Source: CAZMGT01 sp964565895 (lineage in GTDB: Bacteria > Armatimonadota > Zipacnadia > UBA1398 > CAZMGT01). From it: a stretch of DNA of 64,000 nucleotides. The DNA is taken from assembly GCA_964565895.1 (NCBI GenBank), contig CAZMGT010000003.1:60012-124011 (forward strand), written 5' to 3'. Positions 1 to 9,241 of this stretch are shown in pieces. Each line of letters begins with the position of its first letter. The first letter of the stretch is position 1. Made by a program: the position numbers and the translations under genes. The notes beneath the pieces were generated by a model, which searched no databases, had not been told where the DNA came from, and was given only the letters and a program-made list of their open reading frames with translations.

Positions 1-65
1 CGGAGCTGATGACATACGACCCCGAGGGCTACGAGCTGCTGAAAAAGCTGTGGCACGTGCCATAG
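1..65 (+). CDS. C-terminal end of an unidentified protein (5' truncated by window edge)
   Basis: The reading frame that starts at base 3 is open and ends in TAG at 63-65. It encodes 20 residues, ELMTYDPEGYELLKKLWHVP, whose composition and codon use look like real coding sequence; the other two forward frames do not look better. The fragment is too short to assign to a family. It converges on the minus-strand zinc-ribbon gene that ends at 128. Confidence 0.45.
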   Translation, partial: ELMTYDPEGYELLKKLWHVP

Positions 66-127
66 CACGTAGCGCAACCTGCGGCACAGCAGCGATGCGC
101 GCCGCAGCAAGCGCGCGCAGCTTTGCG

Positions 128-628
128 CTAGCTCTCGCCCGCCAACCCGGCGATGATGATTAGCGTAACCAGCCCCGCCCAGACGAAAAACAGCCCCAGC
201 CCGACCCAGCCGAGTATCCTGCCGGCAACTGCCAGGCCGCGGTTGCCGCCGGTATAGCCAAAGCGCGAGTAGATGTCTAGCGCCTGGCCGCTGAGGATGA
301 GCGCGGGGATCCACAAAAACATGCACACAACAAAGTTGGCGATCCCCAAGACCAGGGCGATGACCGCTTTGGAGTCCGCGCTTTTGATCTCCGCGGCGGC
401 ATAGGGCGAAGGGGGCTGGGCCGTAGGCACGACCTGCTGGCTGGGAATGTAGGGCGGGGTAGAGGGCGGAGGGGCGGTTTGGGCGGTGGGCTGGCCGCGG
501 ATTGGCGGGGGTTGCGGCGGAGCCGGGGGTGGGGCCTGCTCCGGAGAGATCTGCACGCCGCAGTTGGGACAGACGGTCTGCATGGGCTCGAGCTCGCGCC
601 CGCACTGCGGGCACACTCTCTGTGCCAT
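128..628 (-). CDS. Zinc-ribbon and DUF4190-type membrane protein
   Basis: This 166-residue protein starts with a CxxC-x10-CxxC zinc ribbon (CPQCG at residues 6-10, CPNCG at 20-24). A Pro/Gln-rich linker follows to about residue 80. The C-terminal half resembles DUF4190, with two hydrophobic segments at about 87-112 and 135-162 joined by a Gly-rich loop, so it is probably an inner-membrane protein with a cytoplasmic zinc ribbon. No enzymatic function is predicted for this architecture. The ATG is preceded by a GGTAGGGAGAT ribosome binding site. The next gene on the same strand, the esterase at 716, ends about 90 bases upstream. Confidence 0.75.
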   Translation of the reverse strand: MAQRVCPQCGRELEPMQTVCPNCGVQISPEQAPPPAPPQPPPIRGQPTAQTAPPPSTPPYIPSQQVVPTAQPPSPYAAAEIKSADSKAVIALVLGIANFVVCMFLWIPALILSGQALDIYSRFGYTGGNRGLAVAGRILGWVGLGLFFVWAGLVTLIIIAGLAGES

Positions 629-715
629 CTCCCTACCTCCTGCTGCCGAGCCGGCTTGCCGAGCAAACCAGCAGAGTAGCTTACCGCTGCTACTGCCAAG
701 CCCGCCGTGCGCGGG

Positions 716-1663
716 CTACTTGCTCCCCTCTAGCCCGAAGTGCTGCTTAATGAACTTCTCCATCTCCGTATAGGTCTGCTCGAAGTAGGGGCTGCGGTTG
801 AAAAACCCATGCCCCACACCCTCGACGAGAACGACCTTCGCCTCTCCCCCAGCTTTCTCCACCGCTTCCTTAAAGCGCACGGACTGTTGGTAGGGGATGG
901 TCGTGTCGTTGGTCCCGTGGAACAGGAGGCAAGGCGGGGTGTCCGCGTCGACGTGGACGATGGGCGAGGCTTCTTTATAGACCTCGGGCATCTGCTCCGG
1001 GGCGCCCCCGAGGAACGAGAGCACGGCTGTGCGCGCTTTCTCACCCGTGGTTAGCTCACGCAGGTCGAGCGCGCCGTTGAAGATTACCGCGAGCTGCACG
1101 GCGCTCGATTGCTCCGGGTGGCCGCCGTTGCCCTCGAGCTTTTTCAGCTTCGCCGTAGTAGCAACCATTGCCGCAAGATGGCCGCCCGCCGAGCCGCCGG
1201 CGCAGCCGATGCGCGAGGGATCGACGTTTAGCTGCTTGGCGTTGGCGCGCAGCCAGCGAATGGCGCACTTGGCGTCCTCCACCGCTGCGGGATATTTCGC
1301 CTCGCCGGAAAGCCGGTATTCGGGGCACACGCCGACGATTCCCTGGGCGGCAAGCAGCGCCGCCTGGCGGTAAAACTGGCGCGGTGTGCCTCCGCGCCAG
1401 CCCCCGCCGTGGTAGAAGACCATCGCGGGCATGGGCTTGCGCTGGTCTTTGTCCTTGGGCAAAAACAGCGCAAGCTTAAGGTCGCGCCCGCCGCCCTTGC
1501 CGAAGACCACCCCTGTTTTCATCTCTACGTTGTCGGGAAGAACGAACGGCGGCTGTTGCCCCTTTTTGCGCTGGGCGAAAAGCGCCGACTGCCCCAGGGA
1601 AACGAGAAGCAAACAAGCTACAACGCAAACAACGATTGCCACGGACGACCGCCGGATAGCCAT
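716..1663 (-). CDS. Secreted alpha/beta hydrolase (esterase/lipase, BD-FAE / acetyl-xylan-esterase-like)
   Basis: A predicted exported carboxylesterase of 315 residues from the ATG at 1663. I chose this start because AGGAGGAGG lies just upstream and a signal peptide follows directly (hydrophobic residues 8-23, cleavage likely near ALFAQ). The alpha/beta-hydrolase signature is complete: oxyanion HGGG at 85-88, nucleophile Ser158 in GGSAGG, Asp253 in GTND and His285 in GVGHGF. This fold is common among hemicellulose deacetylases, and a GH10 xylanase lies 8 kb away, so hemicellulose deacetylation is a reasonable guess. The substrate cannot be read from the sequence. It is divergent from sixA. 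Confidence 0.85.
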   Translation of the reverse strand: MAIRRSSVAIVVCVVACLLLVSLGQSALFAQRKKGQQPPFVLPDNVEMKTGVVFGKGGGRDLKLALFLPKDKDQRKPMPAMVFYHGGGWRGGTPRQFYRQAALLAAQGIVGVCPEYRLSGEAKYPAAVEDAKCAIRWLRANAKQLNVDPSRIGCAGGSAGGHLAAMVATTAKLKKLEGNGGHPEQSSAVQLAVIFNGALDLRELTTGEKARTAVLSFLGGAPEQMPEVYKEASPIVHVDADTPPCLLFHGTNDTTIPYQQSVRFKEAVEKAGGEAKVVLVEGVGHGFFNRSPYFEQTYTEMEKFIKQHFGLEGSK

Positions 1664-1791
1664 CGCTGGCCCTCCTCCTCGCTTGCTGTATTCGCGTGCG
1701 TAGGGCGAGGGTCCTTGCATGTGCGCGAAGGGCGGCAGGAGGGCCGCCGCGGCCGCAGAACATGATCGCCCGCGGGAGGGGAGGTGAGCCT

Positions 1792-2271
1792 ATGGAGCTG
1801 TATTTCCTGCGCCACGGCGACGCCGAAGACCCGCGCCCGGATCTTCCCGACGCCCAGCGGGCGCTGACCGAGGAGGGCGTGCGGACAACAGAAAGCGAGG
1901 CCCTGGGGCTGAGGAAGCTGGGCTTGGCGCCGGGGGTGATTCTCACCAGCCCCCTTCTCCGCGCTCGGCAGACGGCGGAGATCGTTGCCCGGGCGTTGGG
2001 CGCGGGGGAGCCTATCGCCGAGGACGAGCTGGCCTCGGGGTGCGACATAGACCGCCTAGCCCGCGCCCTCTCCCGCCACCCGGGGCACGAGCAGGTGATC
2101 GTCGTCGGCCACGAGCCGGACTTTAGCACGATGATCGGCGAGCTTGTCGGCGGGGCAAAGGTAGAGCTGAAAAAAGGCGGCCTGGCCCTGGTTAGCCTAA
2201 GCGAGGTCGCCCCGGGCGCGGGTGTTCTGCGCTGGCTGCTAACGGCAGAGCATTTGTGCGCAATGGCCTAG
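1792..2271 (+). CDS. sixA: Phosphohistidine phosphatase, SixA family
   Basis: A 159-residue member of the histidine-phosphatase (phosphoglycerate-mutase-like) superfamily. The catalytic RHG motif is at residues 7-9 and the second active-site His is 107 in VVGHEPDF. Length matches the SixA subfamily, whose E. coli member dephosphorylates phosphohistidine on ArcB and the nitrogen PTS; the target here is unknown. GGGAGGGGAGGTGAG precedes the ATG. A longer in-frame start at 1696 overlaps the divergent esterase leader and has no ribosome binding site. Its TAG overlaps the stop codon of the convergent GH42-like gene on the opposite strand. Confidence 0.88.
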   Translation: MELYFLRHGDAEDPRPDLPDAQRALTEEGVRTTESEALGLRKLGLAPGVILTSPLLRARQTAEIVARALGAGEPIAEDELASGCDIDRLARALSRHPGHEQVIVVGHEPDFSTMIGELVGGAKVELKKGGLALVSLSEVAPGAGVLRWLLTAEHLCAMA

Positions 2272-5200
2272 CGCACCTCGAGCGCGGCCTGGCTCTCCAC
2301 GCCGGAGAACAACTCGCGCGCGGCGACCGTCCACCGGCCCGGCGGGTCGTCGTAGGCGATGTGGAGGTCGAACGCCGCCTGGCCATATCGGACAAGCACA
2401 ACGCGGCGCCCCCATGCGGCCTCTGACCCGTCGGGCTTGCGCAGGGTAACGAGGAACGCGTGCCTGGCCCGCGCGCCGCGGGCAAGCGGCAGAGCAAGGC
2501 GCGCGCGCACCGTCGCCCCTCGCGCCGCGGAGGGGGGCGAAAGGTCCACGGCGGCCCGCGGCACGCGATAGGGCAGGAGCGCGAAAAACCGCGCGCGGCC
2601 GAGGGGGAGCTGCGCGGCAAACGCCGTCGTGCGGCCCAAGTAGCGGCCGGGCTGAATGGCATACACATGGCGCGGGGCGGGGAGGGTAATACGCGCCGCG
2701 GGGTCCTCGCCGCCGGTGCGGCGCAGGGCGACGATCTCCACGTCGCCCGTTTTCCAGCGGACGATTTGCGTAAAACGCAGGGGTTTGCCCTGGGCGTCGG
2801 TGGGGGCCAGCGGCGGGGTTAGGCCGAAGCAGGCGAAGAGCTGGCGGGCGAAGTTAAGCAGGGGCTCCTCGCGCTGCTGCTCGCGCAGGCTGGGGTAGGA
2901 GCTGAGGCTGAAGTTCAACAGCACGGCGCGGCCCCGGCCCACCCGGTTGACGATGAGCAGGGGCAGGCCGTCGGCCTGCGCGAGCGCCCTCGCGCCGGCG
3001 AGGGCAAGCGCGCCGTCGGCGCGGGTGGCCTCAAGCGAGAGCGAAAGCGGCTTTCCCTCGAGCGTTGCGGCAAGGTTAACCGAGAGGACCTTTGCCTGGG
3101 GGGCAACGCGCTGGCGCACGCCAAACAGCTCGTCGAGCACGCCGGCCTCGCGCGGGCGGCAGTGGCCCGTGAACACGCCTGGGCGGAGGTCGGCAAGCAC
3201 GGTCCCTCCCGCAGCGGCGAACCTGCGAATGGCCTGCGCCGAGCGGTCGCTAAGCGCCTGGCAGAACGGGAGGATTAGCAAGCGAAACTCGCCTTTGTCA
3301 AGAACACCTTGCTCGAGCATATCCACGGTGATATAGCGAAACTGCATCCCCAGGTCGTGGATAATGTCCACGAAAGCTTGGTGGGCGAGCTTAACGTCGG
3401 GGAAGCCGTTGCTCTCCTCGAGCTTGCCCGCCCATGCCGAGGGCATGCTGTAAAGCAGGGCGATGCCATCGTGCTCCATTTGCGCGGCAAGGAGCAGGTC
3501 GCCCAGGCCCTCGCGGACCACCCGCATCTCCTCGGCGAGCTCCCGCGTGGCAGGCCACAGGTCGAGGTGTGGGGCGAGGTAGCCGTGGTACAGGCCAATG
3601 CCGTCCCAGCGCCACCACCAGACGGAATCCGCGCCGTTTAAGATCATGCGCCACGCCTTGGCGCACAGGGGGTCGGCGGTCTTGCGGTAGCCCATCCAGT
3701 TGCTGCGAATAAACGCGCGCGGGGCGATGGAGCGAATGATCTCGTCGCCGAGGTCGGGATAGGGCGACCAGAAGCCGTTTGTGTTTACGATCTCCTGATA
3801 GTCCTCGCCGAACCTCCCCGCGCCCTCGAACCCCACGATGGCCTGGGGGTCGAGTTGTTTGAACCGCCGGACGAACTTCTCGCAATAGCGACAGAAGTTA
3901 TAGCGCGCGAACGCCTGGCGGTCGTACCACCGCGCGTAAAGCCCGCGCTTTTTCGCCTCCTCCTCGTAGTTGTCGCCGGGGACGAGGACGTTGACCTCGT
4001 CGAACGAGCGGTAGTTGCTCCCCCACTCCGCGTTAAGCGCCTGGATCGTGCCATATTGCCCCTTGAGCCACTGGCGATAGGCGGCGAGGCACTTGGGGTG
4101 TAGGCAGCAGCCCTGGGTCGTCGTCTCGTCGCCGAGGGAGTAGAGGAACGCCCCCTGCTTGCGCGCGGCCACCGTGCGCTCGGAGGTGACGATGGACTCG
4201 ATGTAGCGGTCGATCTCGGGCGAGTTGTTCCAACAGGTAGGCCGCATGACGTGGTTTTTGTCGAAGTTGGCCAGGATGCGTGTGCTGTAGCGGATCACGG
4301 CGATGTCGTTTGCCGCGAGGGTGGCCATCGCGCTCCCCAGGGAGACGGTAATCCCCACCTGGCGCATGCGCTGGCAGGCGTAATAGCCGAGAGCGTCGGC
4401 GGGGGCGTCCCACATGACGAAGTTAAACCGGCCGCGCTTTCTGTGGGGGACAAGCAACGTGGCCACCCGGCGCTCGATCTCCGCGCCGTTTTCGTCGAGC
4501 AGGGCGGCCTCCACGCGGGTGAGCATCGTGGCCCACGGGGGCACGATGAGCGAAAACGGGACCTTGCCCGGCCGCGGGGCAAGGTCCATCCGCGAGACCT
4601 CGCGGCCCCAGTTGTCGCGCAGCGAAATGCGCAGCGTTTTGTCGGCGACCTGCCCGCGCAGGGCGACCGTTCCGCTCAGGCGCTCGCCCACTTCTGCGAA
4701 GTCGCGATCGAGGGCCAGCTCGTCCACACCGTCGGCGGAGGTTACGCGCAGGCCGATGGCCGCGAAGTCCTCGACCTTGCCCCCGCGGCGGGCGATGCAC
4801 TCCAGGAAATACTGCCCCGCGGGCAGCGCGCCGGGGGCGATGACGAGCTTCTCCCCCTGGCGCGCGGGAGAAACGGCAAACAGCCGGCCGTCGCTGCGCC
4901 GCAAGGCAAGGGAGACGTCGCAGCCCTGGGGCGCGGTAATCTCGGCGACCGCCGCCCCGCGCAGCAGTTGCTCGCGAGCGACGAGCAGGGGCGACGCGGG
5001 GAGCTTTAGCCGAGCCCGGGGCTCCCTTCCCGCGGCCCAAAGGAGCGCCCGCCCGACGAACGCCGACCAATACTCGTACTCGCACAGCGCGGAAAAGCTA
5101 AAGTCGAGCTTGGGGCAAAGGCTGTTTGTCGCCCGCTGGTAGCTAATGTGCACGCCGCGGCCCTGGCCCAGGCGAAACACGGAGCACATGGCGCGCGCGG

Positions 5201-5780
5201 CGTCGGCGTCTGTGGGGCGGGCGAGGTTAAGCTTCTCCAGCGCGGGCTGCGCGCCGGGGAGGCTGGCCAGCGGCATGCCCCCGGCGAGAAATGGGGGCAG
5301 GCCGCGCTGCTTGCGCCCAGGGCTCATGATCTTCTCCGGCCGCGGGCCGATGCACACCAGCCCCCTGCCCCCGACTACCGCGCGCATAATGCGATATTGG
5401 GCCTCGGTGGAAATCGCCGAGAGGGGAATGTTGCCAAAGACATATGCGTCGTAGGGTTCGCCGAGGAGGCGGAGCAGGCGCTTTTCACCCTCCGGCCCCC
5501 CGTGGAGCTTGCCCTCGCGCGTGAAGTAGACGGCTTGGGCGGCGAGGTCGAACCGCTGCATGAGCTCGATAATCTCGCGCGGCGCTGTTCCCCGGCCGCA
5601 GACGAAAAATAGCGCGCGGATCGTTCCCCGAGCATAGGGCTTGGCCCAGGGAACGTGTGGGGTGACGAATGTGGTGGCGAGGACGTGCTCCTCCTCTAGC
5701 TCCTGCGCCGGCGTTTGGGCGTGGGCGAGGCCGGCGAGCAGCGCAGCGAGAAGGATAGCGAGCACAGTCGTGCGAGACAT
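2268..5780 (-). CDS. Large secreted GH42-like (beta-galactosidase-type) protein
   Basis: This 1170-residue protein starts with a signal peptide (residues 1-21, cleavage after AHA). A region of about 430 residues follows, including beta-rich stretches. A TIM-barrel region at about 440-740 resembles GH42: a SLGDE motif near residue 550 stands where GH42 has its acid/base Asn-Glu, and a GFEGAG Glu near 652 could be the nucleophile. Both are placed by motif only. The segment at about 790-900 looks like a beta-galactosidase trimerisation domain (LLILPFCQALSD and GGTVLADLRPG). The C-terminal beta domains are unassigned. GGAGGT precedes the ATG. It probably acts on extracytoplasmic oligosaccharides; the exact sugar is unknown. 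Confidence 0.75.
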   Translation of the reverse strand: MSRTTVLAILLAALLAGLAHAQTPAQELEEEHVLATTFVTPHVPWAKPYARGTIRALFFVCGRGTAPREIIELMQRFDLAAQAVYFTREGKLHGGPEGEKRLLRLLGEPYDAYVFGNIPLSAISTEAQYRIMRAVVGGRGLVCIGPRPEKIMSPGRKQRGLPPFLAGGMPLASLPGAQPALEKLNLARPTDADAARAMCSVFRLGQGRGVHISYQRATNSLCPKLDFSFSALCEYEYWSAFVGRALLWAAGREPRARLKLPASPLLVAREQLLRGAAVAEITAPQGCDVSLALRRSDGRLFAVSPARQGEKLVIAPGALPAGQYFLECIARRGGKVEDFAAIGLRVTSADGVDELALDRDFAEVGERLSGTVALRGQVADKTLRISLRDNWGREVSRMDLAPRPGKVPFSLIVPPWATMLTRVEAALLDENGAEIERRVATLLVPHRKRGRFNFVMWDAPADALGYYACQRMRQVGITVSLGSAMATLAANDIAVIRYSTRILANFDKNHVMRPTCWNNSPEIDRYIESIVTSERTVAARKQGAFLYSLGDETTTQGCCLHPKCLAAYRQWLKGQYGTIQALNAEWGSNYRSFDEVNVLVPGDNYEEEAKKRGLYARWYDRQAFARYNFCRYCEKFVRRFKQLDPQAIVGFEGAGRFGEDYQEIVNTNGFWSPYPDLGDEIIRSIAPRAFIRSNWMGYRKTADPLCAKAWRMILNGADSVWWWRWDGIGLYHGYLAPHLDLWPATRELAEEMRVVREGLGDLLLAAQMEHDGIALLYSMPSAWAGKLEESNGFPDVKLAHQAFVDIIHDLGMQFRYITVDMLEQGVLDKGEFRLLILPFCQALSDRSAQAIRRFAAAGGTVLADLRPGVFTGHCRPREAGVLDELFGVRQRVAPQAKVLSVNLAATLEGKPLSLSLEATRADGALALAGARALAQADGLPLLIVNRVGRGRAVLLNFSLSSYPSLREQQREEPLLNFARQLFACFGLTPPLAPTDAQGKPLRFTQIVRWKTGDVEIVALRRTGGEDPAARITLPAPRHVYAIQPGRYLGRTTAFAAQLPLGRARFFALLPYRVPRAAVDLSPPSAARGATVRARLALPLARGARARHAFLVTLRKPDGSEAAWGRRVVLVRYGQAAFDLHIAYDDPPGRWTVAARELFSGVESQAALEVR

Positions 5781-5825
5781 GGCTCATACCTCCAGCGAAC
5801 CGCTTTCCGCCGCGCGCGGGGCGAG

Positions 5826-7049
5826 CTAGCGCTGCCTGTCCCAGTAGCCCTCGTCGAGCCACTGGCGCATCATGAGCAGGGCCAGGCGGCGCAGCTCCGC
5901 GGAAAGGTTAAGCAGGGAAGTCTCCAGCTTCCACAACTGCCCCGTGGGCAACTTCTCCGGCCAGAGCAGGGGAGCCTTAACGCGGTCCACCTGCTCGAGC
6001 AGGCGCGCGCACCGTTGCCCGAACTTCGCGTTAAGCTCGGGGCAGGCGAGCAGCTCGCGCACATCGGCGACAAGCTGAGGGTCGGGCAGCCGGCTGAGGT
6101 CGGCGAGCCAGTTGAGCGAGGCGAGCGTTTTCGCCACGCGCGGGGCGTCCTCGGCGAAAAAGCGCCGGCGCGCGGGCTCGTAGTGCGCCTCGCGCCACTC
6201 GCTTAGGGCGAAGCATACGGCGTTTTCGTTCTGCGCCTTAGGAGAAAGCTTTAGCGTGCAGGAGACGGCATAGGAGCCGGCGACCACCGCCTGGGGGGCC
6301 TCCTCGGCGAGGCGCACAAGCTCCATCCCGCAGTTTTCCTGTGCGCGCTTGTTAAACAAAAATAGCGCGGGCTCGCCCGGCCCAAACGTTTGCGCCTGGT
6401 GGCAGCAGGCGGCGCGTTTTGCCGAGGCGACCCAGCGCTCGCGCACCTTGTAGCGCTCGCCCGTTGTCGAGTGGGGATAGCCGGACAGCGTTACCTCGAC
6501 GAGCTTATACTCCGGGTGGTCGAGCTGCACGCGGAAGTAGGTAAACCGGTCGTGCGGCAGGCGGAGGACGCGGAGGTAAAGCGCAGGCGGAGGTGTTATC
6601 TTGCTCTGCTGCTTGCTCGGGGGCAGCTCCCAGACGTACTGCACAAGGGCGCGCTCGCCGCTAGCGAGGACGGTAACGCTGGACAGGGAGTATTGAGGGA
6701 GCAGGCGGCGCGTTTTGCCCTGCGCCGTTGCGGCGGTGACGCGAAGCAAGCCCCAGCGGCTCCAGCCGCCGTTGTCGGGCGAGATAAAGTAGTGGCTTAA
6801 GCTGCGCGCGCTGGCCAGGCGGCCCGTCTTGTCGTAGCGATAGCGGTCGTCCAGCCTCAGCTTGCCCAGGCGGACAACATAGCGCAGCTCGCGCCCGCCC
6901 GCGAGCGAGCCGTCGGTAATCTCGCTCTCGTAGCGGGTGAGCGAGGCGTTGACCTGGTCGCCCTCGGTGCCCGGAGGGGGCTGTTGGGCGCAGGCAAGCG
7001 CGCAACAGAATAGCGCGCACAAAGCGACAGGCCAGCGTGTTTTGTGCAC
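5826..7049 (-). CDS. Secreted protein of unknown function
   Basis: I do not recognise this 407-residue protein. I start it at the GTG at 7049, because GGGAG lies 9 bases upstream and a signal peptide follows at once (VALCALFCCALACAQ). A start 41 codons further out has neither feature. The mature part is mixed alpha/beta with a Cys-Cys pair (RAACCHQ) and a Leu-rich helical C-terminus. A CCCGA/TCGGG hairpin with an A-rich loop overlaps the ribosome binding site. The gene lies about 45 bases upstream of the GH42-like gene on the same strand and may be co-transcribed with it, which suggests a link to polysaccharide metabolism. Confidence 0.7.
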   Translation of the reverse strand: MHKTRWPVALCALFCCALACAQQPPPGTEGDQVNASLTRYESEITDGSLAGGRELRYVVRLGKLRLDDRYRYDKTGRLASARSLSHYFISPDNGGWSRWGLLRVTAATAQGKTRRLLPQYSLSSVTVLASGERALVQYVWELPPSKQQSKITPPPALYLRVLRLPHDRFTYFRVQLDHPEYKLVEVTLSGYPHSTTGERYKVRERWVASAKRAACCHQAQTFGPGEPALFLFNKRAQENCGMELVRLAEEAPQAVVAGSYAVSCTLKLSPKAQNENAVCFALSEWREAHYEPARRRFFAEDAPRVAKTLASLNWLADLSRLPDPQLVADVRELLACPELNAKFGQRCARLLEQVDRVKAPLLWPEKLPTGQLWKLETSLLNLSAELRRLALLMMRQWLDEGYWDRQR

Positions 7050-7059
7050 GTCGCTCGCT

Positions 7060-7074
7060 CCCGATTTTTTCGGG
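7060..7074 (-). other. Small RNA hairpin overlapping the ribosome binding site of the 5826-7049 gene
   Basis: On the minus strand CCCGA and TCGGG can pair around an A5 loop. The 3' arm contains part of the GGGAG ribosome binding site for the GTG start at 7049. The 5-bp stem is modest; it could tune translation or be chance. Confidence 0.3.
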
Positions 7075-7206
7075 TGTTCACCGCCTGCGCGCGCGACACC
7101 TTGCCCCGAGCGGGCGCGTGGCCAAGCGGGGGAAGGGATCGCCTTCGCGCGAGCAGAAGCGGGGCGAGGCATTATTTTGCTGCGCTAAGCCAAGGGAGTG
7201 TGACCC

Positions 7207-7947
7207 GTGGGCAGGGACAGCACGAACAGCGTGGCGCTCATATCGTTGGCCCTGGCTGGGGCAGTGTGCGCGCTTTGCGCGCAGGCGGCGCTTGCCGGCG
7301 ACTTTCAGACGAAAAAGCTCTCCGCCGTGTTTAGCGCAAGCGAGACCGCGGGCCAAGGGGGAAGCACATGGACGATAAACTGGAACCTGGACGCAGAATG
7401 GGTGCGCTCGGGGGAGAGCTCTACGCTGAGCATTAGCCTGGACTCCGACTACTCGAAAAGCCCCACCTCGCAGGTCGATCGCCTGCGCACGGCGTTTCGC
7501 GTGCTGGGCAACGACTACGGCAAGGAGCTGCGCCGGTGGTATCCGGTCTACCTCGTGCAGACCGAGGGCGACCACTCCCTGCGCAGCGTACACACCATCG
7601 TCGCCGTGGGCTATCGCCAGCAGCGCAGGCACGGGTTCCTAGAGCTTACCCTGGGCGCGAGCAAGGACGTGCGCACCGCGCGGCCGTGGGTCGGCGATAT
7701 CGGCGTGGAGCTCGCTTACGACAAGCCGCTTAACGAGAAATGGGTTGTCGGCACGCGGGTTAAGGGCGAGTTTGCGGCGATCGGCAAAGTCGGCCTGCGC
7801 CCGCACCGCACGCGCTACTCGTGGGACCTGTCGCTCGACTATAAGGCAAGCGAGAAGCTCGGCTTGGGTTATCGCCTGTGGCTGGGGAACACCGTGCCCA
7901 ACTCCTACCGCTCGCAGTGGATCGGGATAACCTATACCTACAAGTAG
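7207..7947 (+). CDS. Outer-membrane beta-barrel-like protein (DUF481/YdiY-like)
   Basis: This 246-residue protein begins with GTG behind GGGAGTG. It has a signal peptide (hydrophobic residues 10-30, cleavage near ALAGD). The remainder is made of alternating amphipathic beta strands such as STWTINWNLDAEW, TLSISLDSDYS and IGITYTYK, ending in an aromatic/basic residue. This resembles the DUF481 family of putative salt-induced outer-membrane proteins, but the resemblance is structural rather than a firm sequence match. A role in the outer membrane is likely; a channel or enzyme activity cannot be assigned. It is divergent from the 5826 gene across 157 bases. Confidence 0.65.
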   Translation: MGRDSTNSVALISLALAGAVCALCAQAALAGDFQTKKLSAVFSASETAGQGGSTWTINWNLDAEWVRSGESSTLSISLDSDYSKSPTSQVDRLRTAFRVLGNDYGKELRRWYPVYLVQTEGDHSLRSVHTIVAVGYRQQRRHGFLELTLGASKDVRTARPWVGDIGVELAYDKPLNEKWVVGTRVKGEFAAIGKVGLRPHRTRYSWDLSLDYKASEKLGLGYRLWLGNTVPNSYRSQWIGITYTYK

Positions 7948-8003
7948 CCGTCGCGCCGCGGCCCCCGCAGGCAAGGTGCAGAGCGCAGCGCGCCGCGGAG
8001 CGG

Positions 8004-9131
8004 TTAGAAGTGGTCCGCGGGCCACATAAACGGCTCGCCCTGGGGGAAGAGCGCCGGCCCCAGCGGCGCCTTGCGCCCGGAGAGGCGCACCCGCTCGTCG
8101 TTTAGCGCGTCGCGCCAGCCGCGGTAGCCGAGGAGCATTTGCGTAAGCACCTCTTGGGCGGCACAAAGGCGCGCCTGCGCCGGCCGCTCGCCAAGGGCCA
8201 CCCGCGCCCGGCGGCCATCGAAGGAGATGGTCGCCGCGCCTTTGTCTGTAACCACGCACAGCGACGACGGCTGGGCAAGCCCCGCGGCCCTTGCCCGGCG
8301 CGTAAACTCCGCGGCGAGCTTGCGGAACAGCGTGTTGAAGTTCGTAATGCACGCCATCCCCGCGCGGCACAGGGGATAGCGCACGGTAAACGTCGCCCCA
8401 AACCGCCTGAGGTAGATGGCGAACGGGTCGTCGGGCGGAGCGATGACGCGCACGGTTTCCTGCTTGAGGGCCCGGGCGCGTCGCGCGAGAAACGCGGCAA
8501 AGCTGCTATAGGCCGCCTCGTCGCGCGCCGCGGCCTCGGAGCAAACGACGCTATCGTTGGACTCGTCCACGAACATATAGCCGACGATTTTTCCGTTTTG
8601 CTCGGCGACAAGGGGCCGCGCCTTAATCTGCCACCCCGAGCCCTTGCGCGGCCCGCGCCAGGTTGCCGGATCGCGGGCGATCGTCGCCGAGCGCGAGGCG
8701 TTTGCTTTGGCGTATATTTCCAGGACGGCGGGAATGTCCGCACGGCGCATTTTGCGCAGGCGGTGCTTCGCTCGAACTTCGCGCAGCGCCCCCGGGCAGC
8801 CATCGCCATCAACGCGGATGAGGCACTCGCAGTCGACAAGCGAGGTAACGTAGCCCCAGCGGTAATAGAAGTTGGGGATACCGAAGAGCACGGACATGTC
8901 GTAGCGCTCGTCGTGCATGTAGCGCATGGTAAAGTCCATTACGGCGCGACAGTAGCCCTTCATACGGTGCTCTTTGCGCGTGGCTACCCCGCCGATCCCA
9001 CCCATGCGCACGACGGCCCCGCCCACGCGCATGGGCAGGTCAAACAGATACAGGCCGCTGACCGCCTCGTCGTCGACGAAAAGCTGAATGCGCTTTACGT
9101 TGCGTCCCGCGTCGGTTACGCGAATGTCCAT
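8004..9131 (-). CDS. GNAT-family N-acetyltransferase, Eis-like
   Basis: A 375-residue protein from the ATG at 9131 (GGTGGAG upstream). The N-terminal GNAT region includes MGGIGGVATRKEHRMKGYCRA, matching the strand-4/acetyl-CoA pyrophosphate loop of Eis proteins, and the FGIPNFYYRWGY segment that follows is typical of Eis-like enzymes. A second GNAT-like half spans about 140-260, and the C-terminal 100 residues look like the SCP2-type domain of the same architecture. Eis enzymes acetylate aminoglycosides or protein lysines in mycobacteria; here the substrate is unknown. The leader is shared with the divergent GH10 gene at 9242. Confidence 0.75.
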   Translation of the reverse strand: MDIRVTDAGRNVKRIQLFVDDEAVSGLYLFDLPMRVGGAVVRMGGIGGVATRKEHRMKGYCRAVMDFTMRYMHDERYDMSVLFGIPNFYYRWGYVTSLVDCECLIRVDGDGCPGALREVRAKHRLRKMRRADIPAVLEIYAKANASRSATIARDPATWRGPRKGSGWQIKARPLVAEQNGKIVGYMFVDESNDSVVCSEAAARDEAAYSSFAAFLARRARALKQETVRVIAPPDDPFAIYLRRFGATFTVRYPLCRAGMACITNFNTLFRKLAAEFTRRARAAGLAQPSSLCVVTDKGAATISFDGRRARVALGERPAQARLCAAQEVLTQMLLGYRGWRDALNDERVRLSGRKAPLGPALFPQGEPFMWPADHF

Positions 9132-9241
9132 TTCGCTCCACCCCGCAGGTTGTTTTTTGCAGGCGTGCGAAAAGTGCTTCGCGCTAGGGCGGGCGAGACC
9201 TTTTGCGAGCACACGCTTGGCGGAGAAGAGGTGCGCCAGCG

